DNA from: Fragilaria crotonensis
Taxonomy: Eukaryota > Bacillariophyta > Fragilariophyceae > Fragilariales > Fragilariaceae
DNA length: 64,000 bases
Reading direction: 5' to 3'
Assembly: GCA_022925895.1 (NCBI GenBank)
Contig: JAKSYS010000012.1
Coordinates: 215,549 to 279,548 of the forward strand
In this document: positions 22,383 to 31,497 of the stretch, in pieces
Layout: each line of letters opens with the position of its first letter
Position numbering within the stretch: the first letter of the stretch is position 1
Notes under the pieces: generated by a model
What the model saw: the letters and a program-made list of their open reading frames with translations, nothing else
Database searches by the model: none
Told to the model about the DNA's origin: nothing
Translations under genes and position numbers: made by a program

Positions 22383-23164
22383 CTTCGGCTTGCTTTGTCT
22401 TTGATTAGGATCGTGACTAACACACTAACACAGAATGTGACCAGTTAAGACCAGAGTACTTACGAGTGCCTCGTATGTAATGAGGCGACGGTGCAACGTG
22501 ACGGTAGTTGAGTGTTACTCGGAGTACTTGACTCAATATCGTTGAACCTCCGTAGTTCTGCGATGGAGTTCAACAATTCAAAAACTTTAGGAAATATTGA
22601 AAACTATTCTCTCTAGAGTCGACTCGGAGTAGTGTCTAGTCTCTGGTCTCTTGAGTAATAATCTTAGAGAACAACCATGCAGCACCACTGTCGAGGCTTG
22701 AGGATTGCGCAGTTGAATATAGAAGATAGTTTGCGTTTGAAGAAAATCAGGATTTGCCGACATAGTATGTGAGTTACTGAATACTCCAGTATGTACAGTA
22801 CATATAATGATGTTCAAAACTTTGACAGTCCGTCACTGGAAACTTGATGGTGATGGTCGGACGTGGGCAGAGGACCGATGCTGTCATTTCAGGATTCAGG
22901 TACAGTAGGTAATGAGTCCAACCCAGGTCTTATCGGAGTATTCTCAATTCTCAATAGTAGTATGTAGTATCTACTATCTACTACGGTAGTAGCATGTCCG
23001 TGTCTGCTACTCCGCGTACCGGTACATTGTACCATACTTGTCCTGCTGACTACTGACCTACTCGGCACTCGGCACAGGACACCAGACACGGGACACGCAA
23101 AGTCCACCGAGGCAATTCTGCTTCATTTCGACGATGGCCAAGAAGTCAGGATCTACAAACATAT
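22383..23164. other. Intergenic, no gene recognised
   Basis: Upstream of threonine deaminase and downstream of pantothenate synthetase. It contains a GTAC-word patch at about 22990-23040 and no credible ORF. Confidence 0.4.
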
Positions 23165-24052
23165 CTATTTCAACACAATATTATCAATTAGGCGCACAGA
23201 TCCTACTTTGGTTGCCAAGGAGATCACAGCTCCATCATTACCGACCGTCTCCAGTGGTCGCATGGTCTCTCTATTATCGACCGTCACGTATTGTATTTCC
23301 TTGACGAGCGGCTCTTCCTTTAGCACTGAAATGACAGCATTCTGCAACTCCAATGCCGCAACACTTGATGCCGTCGCTGCTCGGGATCGCCACAGTTCGC
23401 GTGCTTTGCAAAGTGCTTTATACAGGACAGGAGCGCTAGCTCGTTCGTCTGCGGTGAGATAGGCATTCCGACTCGACATGGCCAAGCCATCTGCTTCGCG
23501 GATTGTATCCATAATCACGACTTGCACTGGTATATTCAAATCTTGGACGATACGATGGATCAGACAACATTGTGCGGCATCCTTCTGACCAAAGTAAGCA
23601 CGCGTCGGTTGAACAATGTTGAAGAGCTTCGTCACAATGGTTGCAACACCACGAAAGTGACCGGGGCGAGCCCTTCCTTCGGAAATGTCGTTGAATCCTT
23701 CCGGATCGACGTATGTGACGTGATGCGGTCCATATAGAGTGCTTGGATCCGACGGAACGAACAAGTGGTCCACCCCTAATTCGTCCAACAATGCCGTGTC
23801 TTGATCCAGTTGTCGTGGATACTTGTCAAGATCATCAGTTGGTGCAAACTGGGTTGGATTGACAAAGATACTGCAAACTACAACGTCATTGTGACGACGC
23901 GCTTCTTTCAAAAGACTAGCATGTCCTTCATGCAGTGCGCCCATGGTTGGTACGAAACCTATGGTTCTGCCGTTAACGGATTGTCGTGCGGATCGAATCG
24001 AGTCGAGTGAACGATGAATGATGAGCCGAGATGTAGCTTTACTGACACTCAT
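23165..24052 (-). CDS. panC: Pantothenate synthetase
   Basis: A 295-aa intronless ORF starting with ATG at 24052, the usual length for PanC. It shows the nucleotidyl-transferase signature FVPTMGALHEGHASLL (HIGH-type), then SIFVNPTQFAPTDDLDKYPR, YFGQKDAAQCCLI, the pantoate/ATP-binding segment GLAMSSRNAYLTADER and a short C-terminal domain ending GSVRLIDNIVL. It condenses pantoate with beta-alanine using ATP to form pantothenate, the precursor of coenzyme A. There is no obvious targeting leader, so a cytosolic enzyme is likely. It lies on the same strand as threonine deaminase, but they are separate genes 780 bp apart. Confidence 0.94.
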   Translation of the reverse strand: MSVSKATSRLIIHRSLDSIRSARQSVNGRTIGFVPTMGALHEGHASLLKEARRHNDVVVCSIFVNPTQFAPTDDLDKYPRQLDQDTALLDELGVDHLFVPSDPSTLYGPHHVTYVDPEGFNDISEGRARPGHFRGVATIVTKLFNIVQPTRAYFGQKDAAQCCLIHRIVQDLNIPVQVVIMDTIREADGLAMSSRNAYLTADERASAPVLYKALCKARELWRSRAATASSVAALELQNAVISVLKEEPLVKEIQYVTVDNRETMRPLETVGNDGAVISLATKVGSVRLIDNIVLK

Positions 24053-24092
24053 CGCCGCTGACGGGGTACATTACTAGCGGTAGAGTCAGATG

Positions 24093-24124
24093 CTGGCCGC
24101 AGGATCAGGAGCGTGATCCTTCTG
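24093..24124. repeat. 32-bp direct repeat, left copy
   Basis: A 32-bp sequence starting CTGGCCGCAGGATCAGGAGC is repeated exactly at 25825-25856. It contains the small hairpin AGGATCA...TGATCCT. The two copies bracket the first paralogous repeat block (24125-25824), as if that block had been inserted with a long target duplication or by recombination at this site. Confidence 0.8.
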
Positions 24125-24506
24125 CTCTTTAAGGTACGGTGTCGTCGTGACGTCGTGAGATCAGATTGATGTTGGTGATGTTTAAATCGACCAAAAATGC
24201 TTTGAGGTTTGAGGTAGACACCGAGTTTCAGCTGTACTCGTCTAGAGTACCAACTGCCAGGTGGCACACTGATCCTGTTTCTGTGGCTGAGCGTCGTTCG
24301 AGGGTTCGGGTTTTTGAATCGTTGAGTACAGGGTATGAATACAGGGTACTGTACAAGGTACAAGTACTCCAGTACATTACAAGTACCTCTATACAGTATA
24401 CAGACTACTACTGCCGGTAGTCTCTAGAGCAGTACTGGAAACAGGTGCTCGGACTCTCGGACTAAAATATACTCTATGCATACTCTACTCTTGTAGACTC
24501 TAAGAG

Positions 24507-25287
24507 CATTCTCTATGGTTGAGGGGGGTACGTCAAAAATCTGACCCTAGGGTCAGATGAATATACCCTTTTTAAAAATGAAAAATTGAGCATTCTCTAT
24601 CGTTGACCCCCTTTTCTACTGACGTACTGGTCTTTTCCTACACTACCCGGCAGACTTCTCGAGTCTCATCATCTCATCATTGAAGTGACGAGAAGTCGTA
24701 GAGCCGACAACAAAAACAACACATACAGTGGCTACGTGCCTTTTTTTGCTTCGGGGAGCGCGTTGAGGCAGACGACTTTATGTCGGAGTTCGTTCGTCAG
24801 CGTCTGATGCGCTGTTTTCACTGGTACGTGCCGTCTTCTTGTTTCGGGGAGAGCGTCGAGGCGGATGTGTCGTCGGAGTTCATCCGACAGCATCCGATTT
24901 GCTGTTGGCGCTACCGGTAGAATGATAGTAATACTAGTAGCTACATGCCTTCGTCTTGTTGCTTCGGGGAGAGCGTCGAGACGAAGGTGATGTCGGAGTT
25001 CCAGGCGTGGTGATTTGGCTGGTATCAACAGGAGAACAGGAGTATGAAGTGTGACTAGGAGGGTTTCGAGTGGATGACGCGCAGTTTGACACGAGGAATG
25101 AGAAATGCAACGATGTACCCCCCAAATATACCTAGGGGTCAGATTTCGAAAATCTGGCCAGATTTTCGAAATCTGACCAGGGGGGGTATATTTGTGACCC
25201 CCCCTAAATGTCAAATATACCCCCTCATAGAGAATGCTTTTTAAAAAAAGTTGAAATTTACTCAAATATACCCCTCCATAGAGAATG
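24507..25287. mobile_element. 781-bp MITE with doubled inverted termini, Mutator-like target duplication
   Basis: The block copy at 31.8 kb gives the empty site, so the insertion is directly visible: GACTCTAAGAGTACTCG is split and a 9-bp CTCTAAGAG is duplicated on both sides (24498-24506, 25288-25296). The termini are inverted: CATTCTCTATGG at the left and CCATAGAGAATG at the right. A second inner pair of the same end sequence lies at 24591 and 25236. The interior has three diverged copies of a unit with GCTTCGGGGAGAGCGTCGAG and a nested palindrome around 25135-25190. There is no gene. The 9-bp duplication suggests a Mutator-like nonautonomous element; the superfamily is inference. Confidence 0.8.
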
Positions 25288-25302
25288 CTCTAAGAGTACT
25301 CG

Positions 25303-25824
25303 AGTATGCATTATGCATATCCTACTATATCCTACTATATTATAAATTAATTGTGTGCGTGTGTGCGTGCGTGCGTGCGTGCGTCTGTTACGGAGTATGA
25401 CCACTCTGGGGTACTGGATCAAATGAATACTGTCTCATACTCGGAGTATATGTCATACATGCATACTGGAGTACTCCGTAAGCGATGTCGGTAAGATTTG
25501 CATGTACGTAGTTGCGTCAGTGCGTGCGTCTGTTACGGAGTATGACCACTCTGGGGTACTGGATCAAATGAATACTGTCTCATACTCGGAGTATAAGTCA
25601 TACATGCATACTGGAGTACTCCGTAAGCGATGTCGGTAAGATTTGCATATACGTAGTTGCGGCAGTGCGTGCGTCTGTTACGGAGTATGACCACTCTGGG
25701 GTACTGCACTACTTGCGTATAGTACTGAACTGTACAAACAGTACACACAACCGTGCACAAACCATACCGTACACGTATTCCAAAAGTCCGACCAATTGGG
25801 AGGTACCCACTAGTCCTACTATAA
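25303..25824 (+). mobile_element. Element G, copy 2, with internal tandem units
   Basis: Begins near CCTACTATATTATAAATTAA and ends GGTACCCACTAG, the same ends as copy 1 at 7.1 kb in opposite orientation. Inside, the unit CTGTTACGGAGTATGACCAC through CATACTGGAGTACTCCG is repeated about 2.5 times. Non-coding. Confidence 0.65.
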
Positions 25825-25856
25825 CTGGCCGCAGGATCAGGAGCGTGATCCTTCTG
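25825..25856. repeat. 32-bp direct repeat, right copy
   Basis: Exact second copy of the 24093-24124 sequence. It lies immediately after the G-element and just upstream of the GTTAAG-motif cluster that precedes the recombinase gene. Confidence 0.8.
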
Positions 25857-25862
25857 GGAAGT

Positions 25863-26005
25863 CCAGTTAAGAATTTTGCTCGAATCCCATTGGCCGAGTT
25901 AAGGATTTCTTAACTGGGGGTGTCTTCACTCTGAAATTTTCCTCGACGGAAGACTTCCGGAATGTGACATTGGGCAAACGGAATGGCAAGTTAAGCTCCC
26001 AGTTA
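25863..26005. promoter_or_regulatory. GTTAAG-motif cluster with hairpin upstream of recombinase
   Basis: Contains CCAGTTAAGAA at 25863-25873 and its inverse TTCTTAACTGG at 25907-25917, plus GAGTTAAGGA, AAGTTAAGCT and CCCAGTTAAGGGCCC further on. Similar words (AAGTTAAGCAC, CCCTTAACCCAG) recur near 31427-31482, beyond the octamer repeat. They could be recombinase-binding sites at the ends of a mobile unit; this is inference from position and repetition only. Confidence 0.4.
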
Positions 26006-26115
26006 AGGGCCCAAGCTAGAATTCTCATTGGATGACGTATGCGGTTTGGGACTGTCTCGTCCTCAAAAAAATCATTTTCTGCAGGTCATTCCAAACAACG
26101 AAGAACAACATCACC

Positions 26116-28122
26116 ATGACAGACGCACATTCCGTACTTGATGCAACCATCGTTGCAGCTTCTGCAAGAAATGTCCGAGACACTGCGCCCAAGGCCGACG
26201 AATCCTACAAACGAGAGTGGAATCGGTTCAAGACGTTTGTTGATGATGCACGAGCCAATCAGCTGCTGCCTCCTGGCGATAAGTATCTGACACGTAACAA
26301 TGTGGATCTTTTCTTCACTACTGTTGTTGCGCTTCGCGATAATGTTATGCCCGAGAGTGCAAGACGCGTTGTAAGCTCCCTACAGTATTTTTCTCGGTTT
26401 GAAGAGCATCCGACATCCAATTTTGTTGTGGATGCTAGTGTACATGTTTCAAACTCACTGCAAGCTCAGAGCCGACGATACTTTGATTATGTCGGTCGGC
26501 AAGTGATGAAAGAGCCCCATTCAAACCTTCCAACAAATATTTTGAGCGACAATGATCACAGGAAGGTACTCGAAGCAATTTTTGAGGGGCACCCGAATTG
26601 GCAAGTCCTTGCGTTGTCTTGGAATTGCTGCACTCAGACGTATGTTAGGGGACAGTCAGTTCGAAGCTTCCAGTTTGCTGATTTGCGTTTGGACGAGGCA
26701 CACAAGCGTGAGGGTGGAGATGGTTCTCGAATTTTGTCAATCGTATTGCGGCAGGGGCAACATAAACATAAGGCGGACAAAACTCGTGTCGTTGGTTGCT
26801 ATCGCCATCGCGAGTTCATGCAATGCACAACTGGGATCCTGGCTCTGGTTTTATTTGACCGTTTACATTTTAACCGCGACATTGACTTCTATGTAGACGA
26901 ATTTGGAGGCAGCAAGTGGAGGAATCTGAATTTGATCAGTGGATGGAAAGATAGGAGGTCACATGCGGCAGCATATGAATCTGTCCTTCGCGCTGCTAAT
27001 GTGAGCTGGAGCAAAGTGACCCACATGCGGAAGGCAGGAATGGAACAGTCCAGTGTCTTCGGTGATCTCTCTACTGATGAACAAGCAACAATGTCAAAAC
27101 ATAAAACAGAAAAGGTGTACCGATATGTGACTGAGTTATATGCCCCTGTCATGAAAGTCATGGCTGGGTTTGGGCGGACTGAGGTCTACAGTGTACCGAG
27201 AGCTGAGATCGCCATTCCATACGAACAACCTGAGTTGCTAGTGTTTCCTCACATCCATGTCTGGCGAGCTCAAATGGAGTCTCCGATGGGGGACAAATGT
27301 GAGGCTGCTCGTAATTTTTTGAATAAAATGCTTCCCTGGCTAGCAGAAGTTGTGATACAAGATGGAGTGTACTGGATAGACCGATATCCAGAACACTTTA
27401 TTTCTATTTTGCTCAGGCGAGCCATGCCAGCAAATTATGAAGCATGGGCAAAGGAGCAACGCAATAGAATTGATAGGGAGGTGACTTTGAGAGCAGATTC
27501 CTACGTTGCAAGCTTGAATGGCGCAGCCCAAAGATCATTTGACAGGCTCGTGAAATTGGTGCTAGAATCGAAAAACGAACTAATGGCTGCTATAGAAGGG
27601 CAATCACAGGAGATTAAAAGGCTTGCTCAAAGAATTGGTTCACAAGAAAAGGAAGAAGAGGGTCAAAACCGGCGGTGTGAACGAGGAGAAGCTGTTGGAA
27701 ATGTGGGGGCTTGTACTGAAGGTCGGCCTTCTCGGACAGTAGTGGACTTGCTGAGACCGAGACCCCTTGTTCCCCCCATTCCTTCAAACATGCCTCTATC
27801 AATGACTCAATTACTTCTTGAGCACGATGAGTTTTTGCATTTGGGGAACTATGGACTGCCTGCGTCACGCCAGAGGTGGCCAAATCAAGTAAAGATGGCC
27901 TTCAGTCGCAGGAAATACTTGTATGACATTTTGACAAAACGAGCGAGTCAAATGAGGAACACGCTAGACATGCAGAGTCGAAAACGACGTGTTGCAGCAA
28001 TGATGGATGAGGAAATGAAGTCAAGGGATCTTGCGAACACCTCCCAATACATGTCCTACTTGAAATCTTCAGATCCAAAAAGGAACAAGAGACAACGTCA
28101 CGTTAGTTCAAACATTCATTGA
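26116..28122 (+). CDS. Crypton-type tyrosine recombinase
   Basis: The ATG at 26116 has a good context (caccATGa) and gives 668 aa; an ATG at 26032 would add 28 unremarkable residues. The N-terminal half looks like a SAM-like core-binding domain (ESYKREWNRFKTFVDD). The catalytic half has the tyrosine recombinase residues in order: Arg in CTQTYVRGQSVRSF (about 178-183), a basic GQHKHKADKTRVVG segment, His-x-Arg in KVTHMRKAGMEQ (about 303-305) and candidate Tyr in EKVYRYVTELY (about 335-342). The GILALVLFDRLHF stretch is typical of Crypton recombinases. C-terminally there is a coiled coil (LVLESKNELMAAIEGQSQ) and a basic tail (SRKRRVAA, KRNKRQR). Such enzymes cut and join DNA without a DDE transposase. 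The frame is intact, so the copy may be functional. Confidence 0.8.
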   Translation: MTDAHSVLDATIVAASARNVRDTAPKADESYKREWNRFKTFVDDARANQLLPPGDKYLTRNNVDLFFTTVVALRDNVMPESARRVVSSLQYFSRFEEHPTSNFVVDASVHVSNSLQAQSRRYFDYVGRQVMKEPHSNLPTNILSDNDHRKVLEAIFEGHPNWQVLALSWNCCTQTYVRGQSVRSFQFADLRLDEAHKREGGDGSRILSIVLRQGQHKHKADKTRVVGCYRHREFMQCTTGILALVLFDRLHFNRDIDFYVDEFGGSKWRNLNLISGWKDRRSHAAAYESVLRAANVSWSKVTHMRKAGMEQSSVFGDLSTDEQATMSKHKTEKVYRYVTELYAPVMKVMAGFGRTEVYSVPRAEIAIPYEQPELLVFPHIHVWRAQMESPMGDKCEAARNFLNKMLPWLAEVVIQDGVYWIDRYPEHFISILLRRAMPANYEAWAKEQRNRIDREVTLRADSYVASLNGAAQRSFDRLVKLVLESKNELMAAIEGQSQEIKRLAQRIGSQEKEEEGQNRRCERGEAVGNVGACTEGRPSRTVVDLLRPRPLVPPIPSNMPLSMTQLLLEHDEFLHLGNYGLPASRQRWPNQVKMAFSRRKYLYDILTKRASQMRNTLDMQSRKRRVAAMMDEEMKSRDLANTSQYMSYLKSSDPKRNKRQRHVSSNIH

Positions 28123-28281
28123 ATGTAAGGCTTCTAGCTACTCCAAAATGTGTTTGTTAATAAATTTGCAATAAAGTTTAGTTTTTGATGTTGAATACTC
28201 GTTTGGTAGGTTTTTGGCTTGCAGCATACCACTTCTAGTATCAGCGTGGCGATCCCAATTCAATTCCTCGACCACATTAGG

Positions 28282-28866
28282 GGCCGTAACTCCATCAATT
28301 TAGATCCAATCAACAAAATTGAAACGGATCCAACATCGGGCTAGTGCCTCGAAACTTTCTGCCTCCTCCGATTTTTGTTGATACCATTCCTTAAAAAATC
28401 CATTTTCTAGCCTATACTACCGGACGTAGCGTTACCATACTATGAACTATGAACTCCACTTCATCACCACATTTTTGGCCGTAACTCCATCAATTTAGAT
28501 CCAATTAACAAAATTGAAACGGCACCAACATCGGGCTAGTGCCTCGAAACTTTCTGCCTCCTCCGATTTTTGTTGATACCATTCCTTAAAAAATCCATTT
28601 TCTAGCCTATACTACCAGACGTAGCGTTACCATACTATGAACTATGAACTCCACTTCATCACCACATTTTTGGCCGTAACTCCATCAATTTAGATCCAAT
28701 TAACAAAATTGAAACGGCACCAACATCGGGCTAGTGCCTCGAAACTTTCTGCCTCCTCCGATTTTTGTTGATGCCTTTCCTTAAAAGATCCATTTTCTAG
28801 CCTATACTACTACCGGACGTAGCGTTACCATACTATGAACTATGAACTCCACTTCATGACCACATT
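28282..28866. repeat. Three tandem copies of a 195-bp repeat
   Basis: Units start at GGCCGTAACTCCATCAATTT at 28282, 28477 and 28672, each ending in CCACTTCATCACCACATTTT or a close variant. The copies differ by only a few bases, so the array is young. It lies just downstream of the recombinase gene and is non-coding. Confidence 0.88.
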
Positions 28867-28869
28867 TTA

Positions 28870-31100
28870 ATCTCATTGAGTTAGCAAGAAGATTAGAGAA
28901 GAGTAGCTTATTGTGATTCGCATTGATTGACACCACAAGCAAGATCACCTTTTCCTGAAACCACTGACAATTCTGGTGGACAAGCAAGTTAATCATAACC
29001 ACCATCAAGCCAAAATCCACAGTTTTTTGGGTCCTGCTGCATCATAACCATTGCTGTCAGACCCACAGTCTTCTTGGCCCACATGGTTTCCCCCAGTAAG
29101 GAAATTTCACATCCATCACTCCCTGAGTTCACAGTTACTAGTACATCGGATGATTCACAACCCGCATCACCTCAACCAGCATTGTAACTGAAGGCCTATG
29201 GCAGGTGTTCATCTGGTTCATTACCAGCCGCTGGGAGAGATACAACAGTTTTCTTACTCTAGATACATCATTCTTAATTCTAATAAACCTTTCCCCAAAC
29301 AAATTTCCTTGGAGACAAGAACACCCTTGCCATTTCAATGGATCTGATGGATGTGGCACTTGGTGGTGACTCTTTCCAAGCTCAATTTGTGCCGCTGTGC
29401 AGGATGGTGTGACTGGCAGTGCTTGTTGTCAGTGCATATTCTATATCTCCGCAACACCATGCTACTGCCTACCGCGCATGGTCGACTAGCTAGTATCTAC
29501 GGTCAATGCTGACGCGCCATCATGTGCGCTAGTGAGACTAGTTTAGTTCAAACACCGATGTGTACCTTCGGCTCACAACTTCTAATATAGTAATCCTTTA
29601 TTACCTCAATCGCACTCTTGCTGGTCCATTTGATCATAAGAGTGAAGAGGCAGAAGGATATACTTTGTTGCCACAACATGAATGCCAACACATCACCCAT
29701 CGCACATTGATCATATCGGTATCGCCACACGCTGGGTCTTCTTGTTTCTGTGTTTGTTCCTCTTCATTGCGATGGCCTCATCCTGACCTGACTCCCAAGC
29801 GAGTTGTTGTTTGTGGAGCCGCCGTATTAGGGAAGCTCTCACAGCACTTGTTTGATCTAACAAATGGTAGCAGCCCTACTGATGACATTGGTGGAAGAAA
29901 GCACACCACCACCAGAGGAGTATATGTGCAACACCTTGAAAGCAAGCAACCCGTTAATTACCCAAAAATCTTTGCCTAATCCCATCAGCCATTCCTGCTG
30001 GTTGCATGCTGAGGAAACCACCAAGAAACTAAGTATGGTGGTTGTTCGTCCCTTTGTTGTTTTTGCCATGGTGTATTCTTACAAATACATGGTACTACAA
30101 GGCATGAGACATACTCAAGTCAGCAAAGAGGATGACCACAATATTTGACACTCAGCACCAACAGCTGGACGAGGCCACAACAGAATCTGACATTGCAGTG
30201 GTTTTTTGACTTGGTGGAAATGATTGGCTTGTTGTAAGACAAGCCAAAAGCACTGCAAATGATGAGCTCATGGTGAGTAAAACAATAAGACTGACGACAC
30301 CTGAATAAGGTGTTTTCTTAATGATAATAACTTGTGACAAACTCCAACAAATGTATCTGGGATCTTTCCCCCGATTGGCTGACAAGGCACAGTGAAGAGT
30401 CACCTGAAGATTCCCTACTACAGCACCAAGCAACTTGAAGTAGCTGTTATGATTTTGGTGGTGATGGAGATATAGCAACATACTAGTAAAGAGCTGAAAT
30501 TAGATGTCAATACATTTCGTCAAGTACAGGTAACATATTGCAAACAAGCTACAAAAAGGCTGCAACAAGGAAGAAGAATTCTAGGTCTCACAAATGAAGT
30601 TACCTTAACCTTCTAATATTGTCAGCAATATTTGAACAATACACCTCAGGAGAAGGAAGCAATTCATTAACTGATGAGATTCCAAAGTTAGCAGTTGGAT
30701 TTTGATATTCTTGACCATCATTGGCCCAAATGCAACAAGTTCATCACCAGAGATTATGCAGCACTCCTATCTATAGATGCCACTGGAATGGTTCTTCACC
30801 GCTACCCAATAGGGCACATGGTATAGCTATTCTTTGCACCAGTCATGCTCACCAACTCTTGCATTTCTACTGCTGCTAGGGCCCAATCAACAAGATAACC
30901 TTTGTTGCCACCTATCCATCAGGACAAGATCAAATAAGCAAACATAACTTATTTGAGATTCAGGAAATGGATATTTAGGGGTTGCAAACAAAGTGAAAAA
31001 GAGGTGGTTATTTACTTATTTACTTATGAACTTAGCTAAAGTGTGGTTTAGGTTTGATTGTGTAGAGTCCCTCTTTAAAGTACAGTTTACTGTTTACAGT
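28870..31100. other. Long gene-free stretch downstream of recombinase
   Basis: About 2.2 kb without a convincing ORF on either strand; the longest readings lack domains and leader signals. Base composition is more A/T- and CA/TG-rich than in the genes to the left, which suggests decayed mobile DNA. It may still be internal sequence of the recombinase-bearing element. Confidence 0.4.
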
Positions 31101-31112
31101 GTAATGTTGTCG

Positions 31113-31379
31113 TATCGTTGTATCGTTGTATCGTTGTATCGTTGTATCGTTGTATCGTTGTATCGTTGTATCGTTGTATCGTTGTATCGTTGTATCGTTG
31201 TATCGTTGTATCGTTGTATCGTTGTATCGTTGTATCGTTGTATCGTTGTATCGTTGTATCGTTGTATCGTTGTATCGTCGTATCGTCGTATCGTCGTATC
31301 GTCGTATCGTCGTATCGTCGTATCGTCGTATCGTCGTATTGTCGTATTGTCGTCGTATTGTCGTCGTATTGTCATATTG
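31113..31379. repeat. Octamer minisatellite TATCGTTG / TATCGTCG
   Basis: Twenty perfect units of TATCGTTG (31113-31272) are followed by eight of TATCGTCG (31273-31336), then degenerating TATTGTCG units. Because eight is not a multiple of three, all three plus-strand frames read the same octapeptide pattern (YRCIVVSL) and all stay open, which produces long artefact ORFs on both strands. Confidence 0.95.
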
Positions 31380-31497
31380 TCGTTATTTACCCAGGATCCT
31401 TCGCCGTGGAGCCTACGGACGACATACCAAGTTAAGCACTTATCGATTTCAGTCTTTTCCCCAGAGTACCTCCCTTAACCCAGAACGTACGGAATGA

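Larger units (their letters stand above)
24118..25824. repeat. Paralogous repeat block, copy 1
   Basis: From CCTTCTGCTCTTTAA onward this block is near-identical to 31498-32945: both contain the stretch encoding the same spurious ORF (24166-24420 and 31551-31787) and then a G-element array. Copy 1 differs by the 781-bp insertion at 24507-25287 and by small indels. The two blocks are in the same orientation and flank the recombinase locus. Confidence 0.85.

Noticed and set aside
24732-25265. A 177-aa minus-strand ORF in the 781-bp MITE
   Set aside because: It runs through diverged internal repeats and the terminal palindrome; no transposase motif.
28282-28866. CRISPR-like array
   Set aside because: Units are directly adjacent 195-bp tandem repeats without spacers, in a eukaryotic genome.
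31391-31440. Resemblance of GCCTACGGACGACATACCA...GTTAAGCAC to 5S rRNA
   Set aside because: Only scattered words fit; the internal control region and a 120-nt fold are missing.
30993-31497. Long plus- and minus-strand ORFs with YRCIVVSL or TIQRYNDT repeats
   Set aside because: They are products of the octamer minisatellite, which is open in every frame; no start context or domain.
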